Origin: Lenzites betulinus
Lineage: Eukaryota; Basidiomycota; Agaricomycetes; Polyporales; Polyporaceae
NCBI GenBank assembly: GCA_022264855.1
Contig: JABYQU010000023.1
Location: forward strand, 1-64,000
Length of the DNA stretch: 64,000 bases
Reading direction: 5' to 3'
The notes beneath the pieces were generated by a model. It searched no databases, was not told the DNA's origin, and saw only the letters and a list, made by a program, of their open reading frames with translations. Shown here piece by piece: positions 55,287 to 64,000 of the stretch (the stretch's first letter is position 1; the number at the start of each line of letters is the position of its first letter). The position numbers were made by a program, and so were the translations under genes.

Positions 55287-56154
55287 AGCAGGTGACAACA
55301 GAGAGTTGAGGTAGGCGGCGGATAGCTGGAATGGTTGGTAGACTGGATGCGCTGGATGACGGTCCCCCAAGGAGCGGAGCGAAAGTACTTTTATACGAGA
55401 TGGGGATGCGCGGAGGGCGCAGGAGGGATCCGGGACCGTAACCTGGCGGAACTCGTATCATGACCGAAATCCAGACTGACCGACGGGGAGTATGCAAGAG
55501 GCAGTTGCTGAACACGACTCATTTCGTACCTGCGGAATACGCGCAGCCCTGGGCAAGACCCGTCGAGGGGTACACACGCACAGCTTTCAGCGGGCCTGGG
55601 CAGTCCTGTCCGACAAGCGACATGCGCCCGCCGGCGTTCTAGACGGCGTCCTCGGGTTCATGTCGAATGTCGTCGAATATTGTACTCGCTGATAGCATAA
55701 ATCGCCATTCTGTGCCAGCACTCACGACAAATATCCGCTAGGCATTTCCTGCCATCCTTGCGTACCTGCGTCCTCGCCTACTCACACGACGAGAGGAGAG
55801 AGAGCTGCCGAGGGTCAAACGGACACCAACAAGGAATAACATGGCGCTGGACGGGTGGCGTTCTGGTCCGGCCCAGATTCCGGCCAAGAGGACCGCGGCA
55901 GTTCCCGCGTGGTCTCGGCCGTCCCCGGCGTCTCTAACTTGTTTCCGAAATTGTGGTGTTTGCCGTCAGAGGCAGAGCCCATTCCTCCGGGCTTGTATAC
56001 GGAAACCAAATGCCTACGAACACGTAGCGGCGCCGAAGGTGCGAGACAGGTGTTGTCCACAGCTCCAGCGGCCAATGCACAACCTCACGGTACCCGAGCA
56101 ATGGCCACACCCAAACTGACATGTATTTCGGACGGGACAACCATTCAGGCACCT
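55287..56154. other. Upstream region of the RING gene, no other supported gene
   Basis: A TATA-like TATAAAAG on the minus strand lies at 55388-55395, about 100 bp before the RING start. Frames at 55460-56119 show no family features. Confidence 0.5.
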
Positions 56155-57118
56155 TCAGGAGGTGCCGCCGTTCGTCTTGCCGAGGTCCATTCTCCTTTGG
56201 ATGACAGCTCTCGCCTCCTCCCCAGGGTCGCACTTCGCCAGCTTGTCGTAGTCATACCAGACGAGCACCGAGTCCGACTCCGTCACGATCCGCCTCTGCG
56301 CGTACGACCAGATCGCACCCATAACGTGGAAGTGCGTCTTCGCCTGGCGCCGGGTCTTCACCTCGGGGCTGTCGACCTTCGACGAGGTGTACAGCGGTCC
56401 GGGATGCGGCTTGTGTGCGACGAGGAGGGTGTCCGGAAAGACGACGGGACGCCTGTATTCGAGCGAGACGGACTTGAGGATGAGCGAGACGCCCTTGCCC
56501 TTGATCATCGCGTCCGCCTTAGCAGGCCCGCCGAGCTCTTGGCCGAGCGCACGCATCCAGTGTATGCGGCCCGACTCGAAGAAGCGAACTGTAAACCGGC
56601 GCAGTGGATAAGTCTAGACTCTGCGTGGCGTCGCAGCTGCCACCCGGCCTCACAGACGGAGAGAATGACGCACGGTATCGCACGTTGTTGACATGCCTGA
56701 ACAACGCTCAGTGAAATGGCATGGAGGCGGAGTACGGAATTGTGTAGCTCACTGGAAGGAGTCGTGGTCTCCCCATACCACAGGTTGCTCCCAGAAGCTG
56801 TCTGGGTCGTAGCCGAGCTCAATCAGCTTCGCCCGTCCCTCCTCCGCGGGAGATGCCTCTTCTGCCGGGGGGTCCGGAGAATCTGGCCCTTGGGTGCCGG
56901 GTGGAAGGTGGAAAGGCGAGGTCTGATCCTTGAACCGTTCCCGAAGAGCCTACATAGCCATTGCATCCAGTTTCAGGTACCCCTCACAGACAGGAAGTAA
57001 TTATACACGGGTAATTAGTACTTACGTGGATGGACGAATATCGAACATGTAGCGGCGCGCGGCCGACGACCACTCCTCCAAACGCTGCGCGTTGATATAA
57101 TCTTCTCAGCGCACTCAT
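56155..57118 (-). CDS. Acyl-CoA thioesterase-like hotdog protein, probably mitochondrial, 248 aa
   Basis: Exons 57118-57026, 56949-56753, 56696-56674 (23 nt) and 56588-56155 keep phase. The N-terminus MSALRRLYQRAAFGGVVVGR with APLHVRYSSIH is basic and amphipathic, as in mitochondrial presequences. The hotdog thioesterase region starts at PVVWGDHDSFQHVNNVRYLR: an early Asp and the HVNN segment (98-101) are typical of 4-hydroxybenzoyl-CoA/YbgC-like thioesterases, which hydrolyse acyl-CoA thioesters. It continues FFESGRIHWMRALGQELGG, VSLILKSVSLEYRRPVVFPD and THFHVMGAIWSYAQRRIVTE. The substrate is unknown. The tiny third exon carrying HVNNVRY is unusual but is fixed by the motif. Its start is 354 bp from the divergent tubulin-cofactor gene. 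Confidence 0.88.
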
Positions 57119-57472
57119 TCCTTCTGTGGCTGGAGGGTAGATGGATGTGGAGGCACAAGAAGGCTCGCGGTTGGCATAATGGTCCTCGGCTGCCGGCGGA
57201 CTCAAGGTGACCGAACTCCGAGGTGGCAGAGAGCAAGTCGCGCGCGACGCGACGGCGCTTCCACACTTGCACACAACTACGACGACCTTCTCTTACATAG
57301 TCTAATAGCTTGACCTTGACTCTGCTAGCACACAACTTCGTTCCTGGGCAAATCACTCCACGCTCTCGTCTTTAGCTGTCTTTTACAAACCACACGAATC
57401 ACCACCATGAGGCCATCCCAACCAATGCAAGCGAATATCTGTGGCACCTCATAACCACATCGCTGACTTCTC
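57119..57472. promoter_or_regulatory. Shared divergent promoter of thioesterase and tubulin cofactor B genes
   Basis: The 354-bp gap between two opposite start codons contains no coding frame; it must hold both promoters and leaders. Confidence 0.5.
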
Positions 57473-58385
57473 ATGCATAGCGCAGTCAAAGTCTTTGTCT
57501 CCTCTCCAGACACTCACTCGGAGAGACGGTTTGATCTGAGTCTCACGGTCGGCCAGCTCAAGGCGCGTTCCGCCTCCCGATCCCATCCCCACATACGCTG
57601 ACATACGTGCGATGCATGCAGAACAAGCTCGAGCTGATCACCGGCATCCCGGTGCAGAACCAGGAGATATCCGTACTCGCGTCTCGGGATGCTGCTGAGT
57701 CTTTGGGCGTCCTCGCGGACGATAGCAAGCCTCTGGGATATTACGGGATACAAGACTGGCAAGTGCTGAAGGTGAGTGTCTCCGTAGCTTCCGCGGAACG
57801 CGGTCTCATAGGCGGTACAGGTACACGACTTGGACCCTTCGACTTCCTTCACTGGGCAATTGACGGACACTTCTCAAGTGGACAAGTTTGAGCTGAGCAA
57901 GGAGGAGTATGCGCAGAGGCAGGGTGCGTGTACATTTTACGTACTCACGCCACGACCATCTCACTGGGGCACAGACACTGTACTTGCGTACAAGCAGCGC
58001 AACAGGATTGGACGGTTCGCAGACAAGCCTGCGGAAGAACCAGTAGAGGCAAAGCCGGTGGACATCTCGGTCGGTGCGCGCTGCGAGGTTGAGTCCACCG
58101 AGGACGACTTCCGCAAGCGTGGTACGGTGCGCTTCGTTGGCCCCACGGAGTTTGCCAAGGGAACATGGATCGGGATCGAATACGACGAGCCTATCGGCAA
58201 GAACGACGGATCGTGAGTGAAGTTGAATGGCTTCCCTCGTTGGTTCTGACGGCTGGTCGCGTAGTGTCAAGGGCAAGAAGTACTTTGAATGTCCACCAAA
58301 CTGTGGCGTATTCGTGAAGCCCGAGCGGGTGAAGGTGGGCGACTTCCCCGTGGAAGAGATAGACTTCGAGGACGAGGAGATGTGA
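57473..58385 (+). CDS. TBCB: Tubulin-folding cofactor B (CAP-Gly), 233 aa
   Basis: Exons 57473-57562, 57622-57771, 57821-57923, 57975-58212 and 58265-58385 keep phase. The donor of intron 1 reads CTCAAG|GCGCGT, so it appears to be GC-AG; GT sites nearby break the frame. The N-terminal ubiquitin-like domain ([57 protein letters not shown]) is followed by a coiled segment ([20 protein letters not shown]). The C-terminal CAP-Gly domain shows [20 protein letters not shown], the GKNDGS motif and [18 protein letters not shown]. It ends EDEEM; an acidic end after CAP-Gly is the usual tubulin/EB-type recognition tail. The protein helps fold alpha-tubulin with cofactor E. Confidence 0.93.
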
Positions 58386-58753
58386 ACTACGCAAGTGCCG
58401 CCCCAATGTATATGTATAGTATGTGAGCCCGTGTGGACTGCTGCAACATCCGACTCCGAGCTTGGGTGTCTAGGGACTGATGAGTATACCCGCAAGGTGC
58501 ACGGGCGCGGATTGGGAGCTCGTCAGAAGTCGCCCAACCTATGTGGACTGATATCCAGGCTGCTTCCCAGGGTTCCAGGCGCATAGCCGTTGCACGTGAG
58601 GCTGACTGTAGACGCATATTCGCACTGTCTGCGCGCTACAGACATTGACACTTCAGTACCGGAGTGTACGTTTGGGAATAAATCGATCTAACCTAGGTAA
58701 AACGACGAGTAGTTGTCGTCTGCTGATGTTAGGGATGATATCGGTGGGGTTCA
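58386..58753. other. Tail-to-tail spacer of TBCB and MED7
   Basis: A 368-bp convergent spacer with both 3' untranslated regions; no coding frame. Confidence 0.6.
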
Positions 58754-59763
58754 TCACACAATTTCTTCCGCCCAGGATAGCACGTCAACTGCGGATAGGT
58801 CGTCTGCCTGCAAGGGTGGTGCGTCCTGTGAGGTCGCTCAAACTGTGTTCTCAAATTGTGGCATCTGCAAACCCTTACTAGATGCTCGGCATGTACAGAC
58901 GCCGCCTTCGCAGTGGACGGGCTGGCTGAAGACGCGACACCTTGCGAGGCAAGGCGAAGCCCGGCCAACTGCGCCTCTAATGCGTCACATTTTCTAGACA
59001 GTATTTAGGACGCCGCGACAAAAGCCTGGTTTATGCGGAATGACATACGTATGTATGGCCTTGGTCTCCTCCCGACGGAGCTCAAGCTGGCGGCGCATCA
59101 TAAGTTCAAGGTTGCTCCGTGCCTGTACGGGCCGCAGGTCATTTGCGGCGGCCATGATGTTCTGCGAGAGGACGTTGATCCACTCCAGGTGGCGCTTCCA
59201 TTCCGGTTCAATCTGGGCGGAGGCGGTGGGAGGCGGCAAGAGCAGAGAGTTGAGAAGCTTAGAGTATGTGACCAGCAGCGACCGCAGGATGCTGCTCAGT
59301 GCGGGTCGACGATCTTTACAGAGCCATATTCGTTGGCTCACAGGCACATGTAACAACCAATCCGTGGGACATACCGACATTAGGATCTGTGGGGTACAGT
59401 TGCTGCCCGCCCAGCTCAGCTAGCGAAGGGATTTTCTCCTTGATCTTATTCCCGAGCTTCGTTCAGTAGCGCGCGGCAGCAACTAGAGTGCATACATACA
59501 AACCAAGTGTCGCCGAAGACGGTGTAGTGTCCATCCTCGAGTATCCAGTCTACGCGCGGTTTCTCGAGCTGGGCGAGGGGCCAGTCCGGTACGTCCGTAT
59601 GATCTGAGAGCAGCTCATATTGATTCAACGCGTACAAGTCGGCGTCCTCCCCGGCGCGCTCGCGGAGAAGGTCAAGGAGCTTGAGGTTGGCATTGGTATA
59701 GCGCGTGTAGTGCGAGGGCGGGGACGGAAATGGGTTGCGCAATTCGGTTTCTTCGTCTTCCAT
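58754..59763 (-). CDS. MED7: Mediator complex subunit 7, 255 aa
   Basis: Exons 59763-59500, 59444-59375, 59313-59049, 58993-58879 and 58807-58754 keep phase. The N-terminus (ELRNPFPSPPSHYTRYTNAN) is the proline-rich PFPxPPxxY hallmark of MED7. It is followed by VDWILEDGHYTVFGDTWF and IKEKIPSLAELGGQQLYP. The helical part (RSLLVTYSKLLNSLLLPPPT, WKRHLEWINVLSQNIMAAAN, DLRPVQARSNLELMMRRQLE) forms the coiled coil with MED21 in the middle module of Mediator, the RNA polymerase II co-activator. The last exon adds ADDLSAVDVLSWAEEIV. For exon 2 the second possible acceptor (GAATAAG) is preferred because the first lies too close to the branch-like CTACTGAAC. Its start is 528 bp from the divergent CDC48 start. 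Confidence 0.94.
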
Positions 59764-60291
59764 GGGTCGTCTTATGAGGTAGAGACTAGATTGAAGACGA
59801 CGCGAGACGTTAAAGCTTCATGTGAGAAGGTGGTAGAGAGCAGGAAGCAGAGGAACAAAAGGCGCCCGGTATGCTCGGATACTTTCATTAGCTATATACA
59901 CCTGATAACAGTTCAGTGACCTTAAGCTTGCTAATTCTAATGAGGATCAATAACAATCTCCGGAGTGACACGGTTCACATTCATAATATTTGTACATCGA
60001 CTCAAAGCCGACGAACTCACACCGTACTAATAAATGGTACTACTAAGTACTTGGTGGACTGCGTTAGTGGCCGGCGTCCGGGCACGCTCCGGCGCTCCGA
60101 ATGTGCCTATTTTGGCGCCGAAAGAGACCACTGGAATCATCCGGAAGGCCGAGATATTCCCACGATCCGGAGAGTGACGCGTCGAGTAATGGTGTGAGGG
60201 ACGCGCGTCGTCCTTGTCTCTGTCCTCATAAGCCCGCGCCCGGACTCCTTTGCTCACTCTTTCCACCACCCTCTTCACGACTTTCGACGAT
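59764..60291. promoter_or_regulatory. Shared divergent region of MED7 and CDC48
   Basis: The 528 bp separates two opposite start codons; no coding frame is supported inside. Confidence 0.45.
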
Positions 60292-63600
<3,309 letters not shown>

Positions 63601-64000
63601 CTACCTCGACCCTAAGTTTATATTGCCGCGGCGTTGACGCAGCGACGCCACGCCTGTACCCTCAGAGAAGCGCACCGAATTAACACGCATTACTCGTTTC
63701 AAAGCACTGCTACTAAGTCTCGGAAGTAGATGAGTTAATATCCTTATTTGCACGTCGTCGACACCGCTCGATCCTGGCTCTCCTTCCGTACTATCCACTA
63801 CCGTCTGGCAAGCAGGGCCAGACCGGCCATCTGTCCGACGAAAACAAGAACCATTTGAGATATGGGCAGCTATGAGAACCCGGAGTTCTTCCCGCCTTGT
63901 GGTAGAATGATACTCGATTGCGTGCGCGTCTGCGACAGCGCGAACGGCTGCGAGCGTCATTCGTTCGATCTCATTCAAAACGGTTGCATCGTTCTGCGGG
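63601..64000 (-). CDS. Partial uncharacterised protein, 5' part cut by the window edge
   Basis: The minus-strand frame enters open at the window edge and ends at 63601, giving at least 130 residues. It begins (within the window) NDATVLNEIERMTLAAVRAV and continues ADAHAIEYHSTTRREELRVL with IAAHISNGSC. The pattern of a short helix, a basic turn and a second helix resembles small SAP-like helix-extension-helix modules, but this is only a resemblance. The rest is Ser/Arg/Val-rich. I cannot name it, and a fragment of a mobile-element protein is also possible. Confidence 0.35.
   Translation of the reverse strand, partial: PQNDATVLNEIERMTLAAVRAVADAHAIEYHSTTRREELRVLIAAHISNGSCFRRTDGRSGPACQTVVDSTEGEPGSSGVDDVQIRILTHLLPRLSSSALKRVMRVNSVRFSEGTGVASLRQRRGNINLGSR

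Overview
The window reads as nuclear DNA of a filamentous basidiomycete, most likely an Agaricomycete such as a wood-decay polypore. This is inferred from dense genes split by many 50-70 bp GT-AG introns, GC-rich codon use, two nuclear-type tRNAs (one with a short intron), fungal protein families (RNase H2 subunit C, fungal phospholipase B, Kre9-like GPI proteins, EOGT-like GT61) and a non-autonomous hAT element. There is no prokaryotic feature. Most gene models below were built by hand: introns were placed where consensus splice sites kept the reading frame phase across every junction.

Left third (1-23 kb), looser and partly orphan: a small one-pass membrane protein (162-489), an alpha/beta hydrolase (2011-3279), an F-box protein with an apparent frame break (5737-3815, minus), tRNA-Leu(CAG) (6143-6222), a secreted phospholipase B (9190-7058, minus), a long orphan frame with one in-frame TAG (11127-12686), RNase H2 subunit C (13234-14080), a tandem pair of Kre9-like GPI-anchored proteins (15291-16502 and 17346-18251), and a GT61/EOGT-like glycosyltransferase (20154-22054).

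Middle (23-43 kb): a 743-aa coiled-coil/disordered protein (25587-23241, minus), a gene remnant near 26.0-26.5 kb, a UBA-UBX Cdc48 cofactor (28964-27452, minus), a small secreted cysteine-containing protein (29882-29424, minus), the divergent pair BET1 SNARE (minus) and STT3 oligosaccharyltransferase (plus), a 536-bp hAT-type MITE with perfect 8-bp target duplications (35751-36286), an uncharacterised 139-aa protein, a thioredoxin/PDI-family protein with a TDEL tail (minus), and a RanBP1-domain protein with an unexpected N-terminal hydrophobic segment (plus).

Right third (44-64 kb), compact housekeeping: a 571-aa disordered protein, a HIRIP3/CHZ-type histone chaperone, tRNA-Asp(GTC) with a 14-nt intron, a gene-poor 48.5-52 kb stretch, ESCRT-II VPS25, a RING protein, an acyl-CoA thioesterase-like protein, tubulin cofactor B, Mediator MED7 and the AAA ATPase CDC48. 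A truncated frame runs off the right edge.

Functional threads: the secretory and glycosylation route (STT3, BET1, PDI-like, GT61, GPI proteins, phospholipase B, VPS25 sorting) and ubiquitin/Cdc48 proteostasis (CDC48, its UBX cofactor, an F-box and a RING protein). These look like ordinary dispersed eukaryotic genes rather than one dedicated cluster. I found no clear new multi-gene system; the most distinctive items are the hAT MITE, the interrupted orphan frames, the membrane-anchored RanBP1 protein and the GPI tandem duplication.
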